Program-made: the position numbers and the translations under genes
DNA from: Nipponacmea schrenckii
Taxonomy: Eukaryota; Mollusca; Gastropoda; Lottiidae
Direction: 5' to 3'
Assembly: GCA_030562195.1 (NCBI GenBank)
Contig: CM060202.1
Coordinates: 30,490,317 to 30,554,316 of the forward strand
Length of the DNA: 64,000 nt
The notes under the pieces: model-generated
The model's input: only the letters and a program-made list of their open reading frames with translations
Told to the model about the DNA's origin: nothing
The model's database searches: none
In this document: in pieces, positions 30,966 through 48,829 of the stretch
How positions within the stretch are numbered: the first letter of the stretch is position 1
Layout of the letters: every line of letters starts with the position of its first letter

Positions 30966-32936
30966 GCCGTTGTTTCATTTCTGAAACGAACCGAATACTA
31001 TTAGCACCCACCGTCTTTGAAGCTCTATCGTTTTTCAATAAATATTGTTTCACCCTCGGGGAACGTGCTCTATATACATTTTTATCATTTGGTACCACGC
31101 ATCGTATACCTGACGACGGTTCCAGGTGTCATAAGCTTGAGTTCGTAGGATAAAGTACGATGTCCTTAATCGTCTTTTCCCATCTTTATATGGATACAGA
31201 GAATCTTAATACTAATATTTGAATATGCAAATCGATTAAGCTCTCTCTGTCAGTGGGGTAGATCTGGGGGACAGACATAATTTATAGGTGGACATTTCAA
31301 GAGGAAGTTAATGCTTCAAGCATGACGTCGTCTGACTATATAGGTCCTGCTAGTTAGGTAAAACTACATTTCATTTTAGAAAAGAATTTCCAAAAGAATT
31401 AAAAACAATCTTTTATCTCTCAACGTCATTTTTACCACAGATACTCTTGTGGGCCCGAGGGTCAACCACAATTCAACAAATAACCACTCTTAATCAATAT
31501 CTTGTATTTTACTTACATATATAAACCCCGAGATAATTACAGGGCAGTGAGGAAGATAAGCCGGATTACGACATCCGACATCTATTCTACATCCGACTTA
31601 AACCAAGCTTATATTTGTTGTTTACTGTGAATAAAGATTAAAATTATCTGGTAATCGGATGGAGATGTTATCATTTTCTCTCAATTTCTAAACTTTCAAT
31701 AAAATAATCCCTCTTCATTGAATACTTTGTATTATTTGAACCCTGTGATGTAAGATGTTTAGTGTAACCCAACCCGACCGTCCTGTCTGTTTTCTTATCA
31801 AACGTATAACACTTTTAAAAGATTGTATCTTTGTATAATGAATGTGATATTATCAATAAACGTTATGTTATAGCCTCACGTAGTTTGGGACTACGGTATT
31901 CGATTACTACATGCAACATCTACCAACAGATCGTTTTTTTTTATAAACGCTTTGCACTCAGTTAAAAACTATTTCAGAATTTTGAAACTTCTTTTTGAGA
32001 ATTACTCAAATTTGTAAGATGACTATTTATGAAGCGAATCTTAAATGGTTTCAGAATCCAAATTAGACATATACTAGTGTGGATTTACAACCTAAAGTCG
32101 GGACTCAAATTTACCCAACAGCATCGAGTCCATTCGCCACAATATACGTCTACCCTAGGTTCATTCGCATGGGTACCGTTCGTAAGGTCCGTTCGACCTT
32201 ATAGATCAAATATTTAGTTTGATTGGTCTTCTTATTTATACTGTTTTAGAAGTCAAAATGTAAGATATTTATAATTGTCTAGGTTCAGATTAAGAATGTG
32301 ATACTGTACGGATAAAATAATACCAAAACCGTTATAAATTATCAAAAAGGGAGCTACTGCAATAGAAGAGAGGTCAGGGGGTTGGGGTGGGCACGATGGT
32401 AAACTTTCAAATCACGACTGAATCTTGGCAAAATTTACTACAGCAATCTCTAACGGTCTTCGCTTGGAGGTGGATTTCTATTTTCGATTCCGGGCAATAA
32501 CCACAATTTCACTTTCGTCAAGGAAAGAGGTTTTCATTTTGTCTGTGCTCACAACAGCAATTTCTTGGAAAAAAGGTTTAAATACCGAAGCATTTTTTTT
32601 ATAAAATTTTATTTCATATAATAAAATATAATCAATAACAATAACAAATCGTCATAACAACACACATCATAATATTTAGATAACAAATTACAAATACACT
32701 CATATACATCTATAGGAATAGTTGTATTCCTTAAATGGTTAACTGAGATATATCACTTCAGCAAAATACTTCAACAGATTTGACTACATACATCAATCCC
32801 TATAAGCGTCGAATGATACCAAACTTTTAAACGTATTTTTTTATCTTCTTCTATTAAGTTCTTCATAAGTTTGTATCCATTTTATATTACGAAATACCAC
32901 TATTTGTAAGGGCATTAGTTGATATCTATACAGGCA

Positions 32937-37695
<4,759 letters not shown>

Positions 37696-39150
37696 GATGG
37701 AGTATGGAGTAGTAAATTCCCTCAAAATTCTCTTAAATTGTCATGAAAACCGTTTAGATTATAAAAATCACAACAAATCAACTAATCCTTGATAAGATAC
37801 CATAAAGTTCTGACTTCGTTTTCAAATTTTCGTCATTTTGTACGTTTTTTACGTCAAAAACATCTTAAGAGGCGTGACGTAATTCGTAATGCTAGCGTAA
37901 TGGCGCATGACAATACAACACAAGACTATTGGTTGAATAATTTGTAAAGACACGCCCACTGGACATAATTGATCATCATTGGTCCATTCTATCCATTCAC
38001 AAAATTCAATTAATGATCGTTTAGCAATTTTATTGGTTTCTTTACGAGGTAAACATCACTAAGTGAAAACAACTCGAGCAAGTTTATTACCTCCATAAAA
38101 GAGTAATGTTCTCGCAAATCTGTCGTTTTCCGGTTTTGGTGTTTCCGAATTATATTAGAAACATTTTCTGTTTTTTTGGGTAGAGAATGGTATAATATTA
38201 TGAAAATAAAACATATTTAAAAGATTTAAATAACATTAATAACTTGGCCTATTCGTGAAAATGTATATCTTTAAAGAGGGATTTCCAACAACACACGAGA
38301 ATCTAATTTTTACAATATGTTACATGTGACCTCAAGGTTACTCAGGGTCACCATTTCTATAATATTTGGGATCTATAATAAAAAAAAATATATTGTGCAT
38401 TGACACCCATTGCGCTATATGATCTATAAATCACTGAAAATAAAATTAAGTTATTTATTAATCATTAATCATTAAAGAAGAAGACTTATTCTAATCTTTT
38501 ATAGAAATTTTTCCAAGAGAAATGATAGTGCATTAGTCATATACATAACTAACTTTTTAACTGTCTAAACTTTTACACCTTGTTTTAACTTGAATCTTTA
38601 TTTTGTGACCAAGGCCAGTGCTTCTATATTAATTTTGTTATGAATCATTTGTCATTATATCTTTTAGGATAATATATTTTAGGAAAATACAAGATCTGAG
38701 GAATGTATGATATCATATAATATCAGTTAATTATAATTAGCACGTGCATAGTGCTGACTAGGTCAATATGATATATAGTTATCAGGTACAAGTTGATCTG
38801 GTATCGATTCTCACTAATAAAACATGCTAATTGGTATATTAATTAAATCAAAGAAGGAAGAAGAATTGTTCTATTGTTGTATCAGAGATCATCGTTAACT
38901 ATACAGGTTTTATGGAATGCAGGTATTAATTATTTGAAGAGTGGATACAGATAGATTTTTACAGGACCAGCTTGTATTATTGTCACTTTACTTGTGTCGG
39001 CAAATTGAATTTTTCCCATTATTTTGATGTTAATTCGTATAAAGTCATCTAAACAGTATCCTGTTTTACGGTTTATGATGACAATGTAAATTATTGAAAC
39101 GTTGTGTATGATAAAGACTCGGAAGTAATATACCATAAAAATTATGTTCC
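37696..39150. other. Upstream region of right PRDM copy
   Basis: The first ~150 bases align with the left promoter region, and CCAAT/ATTGG words occur at about 37,926, 37,978 and 38,031. The rest has no left counterpart and no gene. A single end of the small TIR family is near 38,610. One monomer of the GAAACGTTGTGT family lies at 39,050-39,150. Confidence 0.45.
39050..39150 (+). repeat. Single diverged monomer of the GAAACGTTGTGT repeat family
   Basis: TTATGATGACAATG, then GTAAATTATTGAAACGTTGT and AATATACCATAAAAA, match the reverse complement of the 69-bp array unit at 54,488-55,215. The stem that is complete in the PRDM introns is partly broken here. Confidence 0.65.
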
Positions 39151-39159
39151 GTTATTTAA

Positions 39160-39360
39160 TTGTTGAAATTGGTATAGCAAAGATGCTAGTGCTGAAAATT
39201 GGCTGAGACCCGAATGGGTTTCGAACCAGCGATCTCAGAGTCAGGCACCTAATCGCCAGCAATACATGTCTAGTTCGAAACCCGTTCGGGTCCCAGCCAA
39301 TTTTCAGCACTGGAATCTGTGCTATACCCAGAAAGTGTTATCCCAATAACGGAAATGATA
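39160..39360. mobile_element. Head-to-head pair of tRNA-derived SINE fragments
   Basis: Bases ~39,185-39,245 (minus) and ~39,265-39,345 (plus) are copies of one element: ATTGCTGGCGATTAGGTGCC, CTGACTCTGAGATCGCTGGT, a B box (GGTTCGAAACCC), then CAGCCAATTTTCAGCACT and a tail with CTGTGCTATACC. The same element recurs at 61,905-62,050 and 62,237-62,300, where the A box is preserved. tRNA-like sequence with internal polymerase III boxes identifies a SINE. Confidence 0.75.
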
Positions 39361-40339
39361 TTGTGATCTATCTTTGTGAATATAAATAAAGATTAAAAAG
39401 TGGTAAATATCCCCAGCGCTCTGAAATAATTTAATGTAATTCTTGACAATATTTTAAGATTCGTCTGGTATCGAAAGACTTACAGTTTTAAGAAATAATA
39501 CGGCGATTAAAAATAGTTTTAAAAATGATAAAGTCTAAACATCCTTCTTGTCATATTGGAAACACTCAAGCCCCTACTACAGTGTAAATAATCAGGATAA
39601 ATCAATGTGAACAATTTAATCTGGATTATTTTAATCTGGTTTAAACAAATCTTGATTCAGATGTCAAAATATAAATCTTTACACATTATTTAAAACAAAA
39701 TATTTACTTTTCAATCTTTTTTCCTAATTAAGAATAAATGTAATTCAAGTTTCAATGACTATTTGTGTTATTTTTACGACACCGATTTAAGCCAAATATA
39801 AGGATTGTTTCTCAGGGGGTAAATTAATATAAAATAGGACTGGGAAAGATCTTCGGATTTTATTTGAATTAATTTTATAAGAAAAGAAATACCACAGATC
39901 TCCCTCAGAATCTCCCACAAAAAGTGCATAAAATTAAAAATCATTGTAAATTGCAAAAGAAACGTCGACGATATATAAATAGTTGGAGACGCTAATAATT
40001 TCATATGATCCAGAGAATCATATTACATTGTAGAACTAACTTTCAATTGTATTTTCATCGTCAATTACAGAAGTAGAGATCGCGGCCCCAATACATTATA
40101 GTCCACCTCATTTTCTCTTAAGAAATTTGACGGAAAGGTACTTCTGAGTTCTGCTACATTCAGACAAGTCTACCCTCTTTTGAATCAATTTTATGGTTTT
40201 CAGCATAACTTATTTATTCCCGATAATGGCGTAAAACATGAGTGGTAAGAAAGAAAGGGAGGGTGGGTGAGGGTCTAAATCAAGTGCAACTGTGAATATG
40301 TAATTTCAAGACACTGTAGTCCAATATGGTACCGAACTC
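39361..40339. other. Right-specific noncoding sequence
   Basis: No gene seen. It includes the dispersed repeat 39,540-39,720, an inverted copy of 11,700-11,890 that is out of order with respect to the arm alignment. Confidence 0.45.
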
Positions 40340-42057
40340 AAGACGTAAAACTCCATCCCGTTTGATTGTTTCCACACTTGTTGTAGTAATATTACTGAAC
40401 TCTATGACGAAAACAATTAGTATTAATTATCATTAATTAAAATCGTCATTAATTTCTCAATAAGAACATTGTTTTGTGTTAAAATGTTGGTTATCCTGGA
40501 TAGTTTATGAGACGTGAACCGAAATGTGTGATACACTTCCTTCTATCTGTGTTCAATCAGAAATATTCAGTGTTTAACACCTAACACTCAGTGTTATTCA
40601 TCAACACTTACTTCCATTGTTTGACTATAATTAGTGTTAATTTAACACCGTGCTAGTGTTCTATCTGTGTTTTGATTGATCTTTCCAGTCGGTACAATTG
40701 GTTTAGATGAAGTCAAGATTTGGGTTGTATGAGGAAATATTTTTTGTAATTCAAATGTTAAATTTGTTATAGATACATTACCTTGATTAAATTAAGTTTG
40801 ATTTTGATATCGATACATATTACAATACAATATTATAAAATAACTCTTTGATGTCTAATATAAACTAATATAGATATACTTATATAGAAATACTAGCAGA
40901 GGCTGCAAGGAAAAATTGTGAATTTTAGTATGGAATTAACTAATTTTTACAAGTCAATTTTGGTTAAAGAAGAATTTCGTGAACAAGTATGTTACAGGTT
41001 CAATCAATTACGTACATTTAATAAAAAGATATTTCAATGAGTATAAATATAATATGATTTGAATATAATAATCATATCTACCGTACTAACAAAATCGTTG
41101 GTAAATCGAAATAAGACCATTTAACAAGTTAACTTGACTAAAGTTTTTAAAGCAGAACCAATAGTCTAAGAATGACCATCTGTTGATAAAAATATGATTT
41201 TATATTGAATAAGAAATAAACCAAGTACTATCGATCCGAACTCCAAAACAAAACCAGAGCCCAAAATACACACTTTATAGCCCACTAATGTGTGTAGCCA
41301 ATATACCAAGTACAAACACAAAACGAAACTAAAAATCTAACACCACACAATGAGGTAGTGTAGAAGAATATTATCATGAATAGTGATATCAGGTGTCTTT
41401 TTTTTTCATTTCAGTCCACCGTCATGTCGAACTAGTATCAGTAATACAGCTATTCCTATTCAAATGGTGGGTACAATTCGATTATCTATAAAAATAAAAA
41501 AACATAATCTTTCTATAAAAATAGAAACTCTTTGAAGTCTAATATCAGCTAGTAAGATCACAGTTTGTCAGAAAAAGTTTCCAATATGGCTACACGTTAA
41601 CACTATACTAGTGTTATAAAGTGTTAATTTAGTCTAACACATTTTAACACAATTTATCTTCTACCTTTCTGTACAAATCTCTTTTAACTTAGTTCTAATA
41701 ATTAGCTATTCTAGAGTTAAATCCCCTGAAAGACAGTTGATATCAATGAGGTATTGTTTTAGAAAGATTGTGGGTAGAGAGATCATTTCTACATTGAAAT
41801 GTTTACCACACATTGGGTTGTCTGTATTTAATTTAACCCTCGGGCGACCTGGATTATCGTGAATATTTTAACTTTTTTACAACTTTGCAGTATTTTAAAG
41901 AGCAATTAAATGACATTAAAATAATTCAAACATTTAAAAAACATAGGACCAATACAGTAATGTAGATTAGCAAGGTCAGTTTTATAGGAACATTGTTTAA
42001 ATATTTTACTCTCAGAATATCTTTTACAATATTAAGGGGACACGCAACAGGTAGAAA
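40340..42057. other. Highly conserved noncoding block of right arm
   Basis: Reverse complement of 12,361-13,640, with an additional stretch at about 40,960-41,430 that has no counterpart on the left. GTGTTA/TAACAC words are shared with the left block. No gene is supported. Confidence 0.6.
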
Positions 42058-42180
42058 ACAAATTAACGTTCGTTTCCAATGGATGCTGATATCACAAACT
42101 AGGTAGTTGTTGGTAGATAGCAAGTTAACGTTCGTTTCCAGTGGATGCTGATATCACAGACTAGGTAGTTGTTGGTAGTT
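42058..42180. repeat. 62-bp satellite, two copies (right arm, inner)
   Basis: Two units (GGATGCTGATATCACAAACT) in the position mirrored by the six-copy left array at 11,995-12,360. Copy number therefore changed after duplication. Confidence 0.9.
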
Positions 42181-42404
42181 GGATTAACTCAGTAGACAAG
42201 TTTTTTTTAAATCTAGAAAATAAATTAGATTTTTTATTTTATTTTAGTTTTTATTTCAACAGTTCCAGAAATAAGCTCTGGACGTCTATTATTTTATTTT
42301 TTTATTTGGTAGATGGAATATGGGAGGTAACTCGGAAAAAGGACTCAGACCACCTTAAACTCTACAGTAATTAGTGTAAAGGAATGTATATATGTTTCTT
42401 CCCC

Positions 42405-42770
42405 TTCTTTAGCTATTTTATTGTTTAAACGATAAATGACCAGCCATTATTACTGTTATATCACGTGACCGACCTGCACCCCAACACATATTAACGCTAT
42501 AATGCCAAACTGCATTTTTTCAAGGTTGGCAGACATATATTTTCACCAAATATGGAGAATGTTAGAATTTTGGATCATTAGACGATATAACAGATGTATT
42601 CTATTGTTTTAAATACTTAGGTTAACAACATTTTTCAATTTTTTTCTAGATCTATGATGCGTTTTAATATCCATCGAACTAGAAATTCCACTGTCTATTT
42701 CTATGGTTACTAGATCTGCCCTACCAGTATGTTGTACGTCTTGTGGACATGGTTTATAAATAATACTTGG
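42405..42770. repeat. Dispersed block, copy 2 of 3
   Basis: Inverted counterpart of 10,550-10,950 and direct counterpart of 62,545-62,835 (shared CATCGAACTAGAAATTCCAC and CTACCAGTATGTTGTACGTC). It lacks the long microsatellite of copy 1. Confidence 0.65.
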
Positions 42771-43140
42771 AGCGTATTGCTTGTGCGCATCCCACTGCGC
42801 ATGTGTGTCGCGAGAAACTACAGACGGAGTTACGTCCCATATTCGCGTCTTTACCTACATTCCGTGTCATGGCGGCCTCCATGCGAAAGCATTATTTTCT
42901 CGAAAAAAGGGTAATTTCGCGAAGTAATCACACTTTGAGAAATAAACAAAAGTTTCATCGGTGAGGACATGTAAAGTAGAAAGCCAGTCTAATGTGTCTT
43001 CGACAAATCTTCCTCTCACGACCCTACAAACGGAATGACGACACCAGACAAAGTCATGGATAGCAACATTCTTCCTGGGTAACAACTTACTTTGAAAACA
43101 AACATTCTCCGACACCTAGTTTCCGTGAACCCGATTCTTC
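42771..43140. promoter_or_regulatory. CpG-rich island-like block, candidate promoter or first exon
   Basis: This block is much richer in CG than its surroundings. It has NRF1-like GTGCGCATCCCACTGCGCAT and a YY1-like ATGGCGGCC at 42,869. On the plus strand the ATG at 42,869 opens a short frame (MAASMRKHYFLEKR...) that stops at 42,964. On the minus strand an 82-residue frame (43,115-42,867) reads through it. Neither is recognised. It is right-specific and lies between a dispersed block and the ankyrin/SOCS locus. It could be a promoter, an exon or a transposon fragment. Confidence 0.3.
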
Positions 43141-44360
43141 GGTTGGTGTTGAGAGCATTGAACTATCTGATGTATCATTTTTCGGTGGGGAAAAACTAGT
43201 CATTGAAAAACTATGTGAATATATTATGAATAGAGTTATCTCCCTTTAGCTCATTATCTTGTTGGACCCCACCCCTCTTCAGGCCCGATTTTTCAGAGAA
43301 TGAGTTCGGTGACCCCCTAATTTTTTGGGCTTACATGATTTCTTATATAATTGAGTACATAAAGTTAAAAAAAATTACAGATTTTAATTTACGATAAGCA
43401 AGTTATAGGTCTTTGAGTGTCTCTGGAAGCTTAATTACTAACCGGCCTGCCAAACGTTTTTTGTCTTAAAATTTGTATTTTAGCATATTGCTGATACCAA
43501 AGTATTACTGAAATGTCTGAAATAAGATTATGTTGTTTTTTATGTAAAAATCAATATTATAGAAGTGGAAAAACACTGTGAATTGAGAGTCAGAAGTAGG
43601 TCAAGTATTGTGCCCCACCCCTACAGAAATAACGCCCTCTATCTCAAAAAATAAGTCGGTGACCTATGCTAAATTTTGCATTTTCTCACTACTGATACTT
43701 TAAGCTACCACCATGCAAAAAATTAGCAACTTCTAATTTAATCAGGTTATTCGCTCCAACTTCCTTAAGCGACATTTATGGGTAGAGATCATATTATAAA
43801 AATAATTTTGTTCCGTTAGTTAAGGTTTCCACTTTTGACTTAATGTGGATCTGACCTGGGAATCCTGGACATGTTTTAATTGGAAAGCATCACTTAAATA
43901 GACTTTACTGGACTAAACAGTTTCCGTCTCTCCAAGTAAACCCGGCAGTTAGAATGGGTGACTTGATAAAAATCTCAACAAACGGTTTAAATAAACAGAG
44001 AAAAATGATAAAAATACAGTTTAATTTTACAGAAATATATTTTACAATATTGTTAGTTGTTTGATACCAAAAATACAGATTGTTAAGACAAATAAATACA
44101 TAAAAAATAGATAATTAAATAAAAGTACTAATTATAATTACATTTGTTCCACGTGACTATCAGACTTAAAACCTGGGGGTAAAATCCATGCAAATCTATT
44201 TTTGGATATTTAGTGTTGCAGTCCAGTCATTCCTAACATCTAGTTAATCTGAATCTGAAAATCTGAATCTGAATCTGAATCTGAATCTGAATCTGAATCT
44301 GAATCTGGATCCTAATCTAGATCTGGATCTACCAGAACATACCCCACCCATTCAAATATC
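43141..44360. other. 3' flank of ankyrin/SOCS gene
   Basis: No gene. From about 43,880 it matches 63,200-63,600 in direct orientation, so it belongs to the duplicated ankyrin/SOCS locus. A CTGAAT/GAATCT hexamer run at 44,250-44,315 lies just past the stop codon. Confidence 0.5.
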
Positions 44361-47308
44361 TCATACCCTATACACCACTAAATCATTTTCAAGATAATTC
44401 AAATGACGTCTATTATAATCATCATTCTCCGTATTTAAATCATAGGAATCATAATCATCATCAATAACAGACTCTAACTGATCAGGCAGTGAAAATCTCA
44501 CAGAATCAATATCTTTAAACATAACAATATCAGTATAGTCTTGAAAACAGAGAAGTTCTGAAATATGGTCATGAATTGCCAGACCTGTATTTTGTCTGAT
44601 AACTCTTCTACACATAGCTTTAAGGCTCAGATTGTTGGCGAAAAGATAGAATCTTTCTCTTGGTTGTTCTCTTGAAGTTTCTGGCAATGATGCTTCATAA
44701 GTTTCCTCGACTTCAAAATGTATTATTTGCGTAATTTGTTCAAATGAGCCACCACTTAAATACAAGATTTGCCTTAATTCATGTCTAGATTGTGAAGAAA
44801 ATTCCTCCAGAGATATCTGACCATAGGAGATTTCTCCATCATCTGAGGTCAAATGTTGAAGGTCGACATTTTCAAAAACCATATACTTGATAATTTTGAC
44901 AGTTTGATCTATTTGCCATAATGGTGAGAATTGGAGTACATTTTGAATAATAGTGTTACCATTAAGACATGGCTGATTAAAAGATTGTCTACAACCATGC
45001 GACAGAAGAAAACATGTTAAATCATAAACATTGCTTGTTAGATTTATGTATTGTAGAGCAGATCGTCCCTGGTTGTCCACAATATTCACATCAGCTCCAT
45101 GTTCTAATAGTTTTTTAAACAATTTTTTATCATTCTTCAAACAAGCCAACATTAAAACTGTTTTCCCGTTATTATCTTGTATATTGACGTCTGCACTAAG
45201 ACTGAGTAAAATATCAATACATGCAAGATATTCGGGATAGTAATTATTCCTTATCATATATATTTTTTCATTCATCAAAGTAAATCCAATGACACATAGA
45301 TGGAGTGCCGTATGGCCCTGATGGTTTTGTTTATTGACGTCAAAGGGTAAGCCAGCTTGAATAAAAGTGGCATTATTTAACAGTGCTGCCAGCATTAATG
45401 GTGAATTACCATCATTATTTAAAAGATTAAAATCTAGTCCACGATTTAACAAAAAACTAAAATCTGTACATGGATCGTCACAAAATATTTGGCTACAAGA
45501 TGAACGATATTTTCACCTGATGACGTTAAAGAATTAATATAGAGTCCGTTTTTAATTAAAAAACATAGAGATTTAAAACCATTTTGACTGAGAATAAATT
45601 CAACTAATTGAAGGTGATTATCGTCATGTTTAGTTAAAACATCAACATTATGTTGGATGAAAAAACGAAGAGATTCCTCATCTTCACGTTCTGCTATTTT
45701 ACGAAGAGTTGTCAAACCATTCCTTGAGGAAAACGGTGAATACCCCTCGTGATTTTTTTGGTTAACAGAACAATTTGATTCTGCGATTAAACACTTCAAA
45801 ACTTCTCGATTATACCGTTGTACAGCCCAATGTAAGTGTGTATCACCTTCCTTGATACACGGTACAATTTCCAATTTATTCTGACCTACAGCAATGTAAG
45901 GGTGTATCACCTTCTTGTTCTGCTATTAACATCACACTGAGACGAGTTAATTATACACCGTACAATTTCCACATTATTCATCGATACAGCAAATGTAAGG
46001 GTGTATCACCGTTCTTGTTCTGGCTATTAACATCACACTGAGACGAGTCAATTATACACCGTACAATTTCCACATTATTCAGTCGTACAGCAAAATGTAA
46101 GGGTGTATCACCGTTATTGTTCTGTCTATTAACATCACACTGAGACGAGTCAATTAAACATCGTACAATTTCCACATTATTCATCGTACAGCCTGAATGT
46201 AGGGTGTATCCTTATTGTTCTGTCTTTAACATCACACTAGACGAGCAATTTACACCTACAATTTCCACATTATCGCTAAAATGTAGGGGTGTATCACCGT
46301 CCTTGTTCTGGATATTAACATCACACTGAGACGAGTCAAATAAACACTGTACAATTTCCAAATTATTCAAACGTACAGCCAATGTAGGGGTGTATGCCTT
46401 TTGTTCTGTCTTTTAACATCACACTGAGACGAGTCAATTATACACCGTACAATTTCCACATTATCCCGCACTACAGTCGAATGTAATGGTGTATCACCGA
46501 CTTTGTTCTGGCTATTAACACCACACTGAGACGAATCACATATACACCGTAAAATATTCCTATAAGCTGTAAATACAGCCAAATGTAGGGGTGTATTGCC
46601 TTCCTTGTTCTCTCTATTAACATCACACTGAGACGAGCCAATTATACACCGTACAATATCCACATTATTCCGTCGTACAGCCAAATGTAGGGGTGTATCG
46701 CCGCCCTTGTTCTTTCTATTAACATCACACTGAGACGAGTCAATTAAACACCGTACAATCTCCACATTATTCAGTCGTACAGCTGAATGTAAAGTACAGT
46801 GCGGTACATTATCGAGCTTATTCACAGCTAAATGTAGGGGTGTATCACCGTCCTTGTTCTGGCTATTAACATCACACTGAGACGAGTCAATTAAACACCG
46901 TACAATCTCCACATTATTCAGTCGTACAGCTGAATGTAAAGTACAGTGCGGTACATTATCGAGCTTATTCACAGCTAAATGTAGGGGTGTATCACCGTCC
47001 TTGTTCTGGCTATTAACATCACACTGAGACGAGCCAATTATACACCGCACAATTTCCACATTTTTCAGTCGAACAGCAAAATGTAAGGGCGTATCACCGT
47101 TATTGTTCTGTCTATTAACATCACACTGAGACGAGTCAATTATACACCGTACAATTTCCACCTTACCCTTACTTACAGCCACATGTAAAGGTGTATCACC
47201 CTTCCTGTCCCGTACGTTAAAATCACAGGTACCATTCTGTGTCATTTGATTAACAGCTAATAGATCGCCATTCTCTATGGCATCAAATATAAATGGTTTG
47301 GTTGCCAT
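44361..47308 (-). CDS. Ankyrin-repeat and SOCS-box protein (ASB-like), frame interrupted
   Basis: Starts at ATG 47,308, just after an acceptor-like TTATTACAG (about 47,321), so a 5' UTR exon probably lies upstream. The first part (to about 46,400) has about seven 34-residue ankyrin repeats of the type GDTPLHLAVRLNNVEIVRCI; two carry a 15-residue insert (NKLDNVPHCTLHSAV). Frame breaks follow near 46,395, 46,200-46,260, 45,985 and 45,485, then more diverged ankyrin repeats run to about 44,900. At 44,630-44,505 LSLKAMCRRVIRQNTG and HISEL fit a SOCS box: an elongin BC box, but no LPLP cullin-5 motif. An acidic Asp/Tyr tail ends at 44,361. ASB proteins are substrate receptors of cullin-RING ubiquitin ligases; the substrate here is unknown. 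The breaks lie largely in the repetitive part, so assembly error is as likely as decay. A second 3' end lies at 64,000-63,559. Confidence 0.75.
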
Positions 47309-47320
47309 TTTTAAATCAGT

Positions 47321-48829
47321 CTGTAATAAATAAAATAGTACCTGTAAGACCTTGGTTAAAGTAAACTAAAACATGTCAAAACAATAATATTAAAAATAGT
47401 AATAACATGATAATGATTAGAAATTTGCCACTCTTTGTTTTCATTAGACTTTCTTTTTTTCCCGGGAAGCTCCGTAGCCCAACTCGAAAATGGTGTTGAA
47501 ATTTAGTTTGAAAAATGCGATAAGATAGGTACTGGAATAGAAATTGAATATTTATAACTAAAATTTGTATGCATCGGAAGTGAGAAATTGCATAATAATA
47601 ATTGAATAGTTGCATAACTTTGTTGCTAATTATCCGATCGCTTTGAAAATTACAGAATATAGAGAAGTTGCCTATAGAAATAATAAGACAAAATCTTTTC
47701 TACCACTTCCGGTTTTTGAGTGAGAACTTCCGGTTTTTCAGAACCATGTTGGGTGACCCAACCTCCGGTGTATGAAAGAAATGAGTACAAAATCTATACA
47801 TATAAAATATCAGGCATAATTAGAACCCTATTAGAGGAAAAAATTTTAACCGGAAGTGAAACCTCACAGAACGGTGACATTTAGCAAAATTAGTCCGCTA
47901 ATTTTTATCCGATTTGTCCGATTTTGGTGTTTTTAGAAACCATGTTACTTTATCTAAAATTTTTTGGGAACAGAATTTTCATTTTCAAATTTAATTTTTT
48001 TTAAGCCCGATTGATTTTTAAAATAAATTAAAAGGCAATATCAAATGACCTTGACATTCAATGACCCTGAATTTTTACAAGTAGAATGTTCATGACATAA
48101 GCTATCCAAACATAGGCCTATAATGGTCGACAACAATTTTTTTTGTACCCGTTTTAGTTTTTAAAAAACTTCAAAAGGCTATATCAAGTGACCTTGACCT
48201 TCAATTACCTTAATAATTTTCAAGTAAAATGTACTTGACCTAAGCTGTCCATACATATGCTTATAATGGTTGTTAAAAAGTTTGTTTTGAGTGTTTAATA
48301 ATTCAAAAGGCTATATCACGTGACCTTGTATCAAGTGGCCACATAGGGGTTGTTTGCCACTCTCAGTACTGTTCACAGTTCTAGTTATAATTGTTGTCTG
48401 ATTTTTTTTTAAATTTGAACTAAGTAGATTTTAAATTAATTCAGACAACAAAAATATAAAATAGTAAATAAAAATGATAACTCAACAAACAAAAAGGGAA
48501 ATTAGGAAAATTCGAACATTATTCAGTAAACAAAAATATAAAATAGTAAACAAAAATAGAAAACAGTAAACAAAAATAGAAAACAGTAAACAAAAATAGA
48601 AAACAGTAAACAAAAATAGAAAATAAGTAGTATTAAATCACAAATGAAAAAGAATAAAACATGGAGAAACTACCGTATAGATGTTCTTGAACTTATATTT
48701 AATAATCTCAGTTTGAAAATGATATCCAATTAAAAAAGAAATAGGATTAAAATTTTCTAAGAGAATGACTTAACGGATAAGAATTGATTATTTACACGAT
48801 AGACAATAGAACTTAGTTACAATTATACA
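47321..48829. other. Upstream region of ankyrin/SOCS gene
   Basis: No coding frame. At 48,025-48,340 an imperfect tandem repeat of about 130 bp has three copies with GTGACCTTGACCTTCAA-like words. At 48,525-48,630 a 20-bp unit (AAAATAGAAAACAGTAAACA) repeats about five times. It is probably an intron if the 5' UTR exon is further upstream. Confidence 0.45.

Larger units (their letters stand above)
25800..32934. other. Central spacer of the inverted duplication, no confident gene
   Basis: This lies between the convergent PRDM copies. Contents noted: a small TIR element (26,561-26,838), an AT-rich hairpin (26,963-27,031), a direct repeat of a TGTTATAAGAGATATTCC unit (about 28,478 and 28,530) and a duplicated stretch of about 100 bp at 30,783-30,965. 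Open frames of 60-100 codons occur, but none shows domain character or splice support. Confidence 0.5.
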
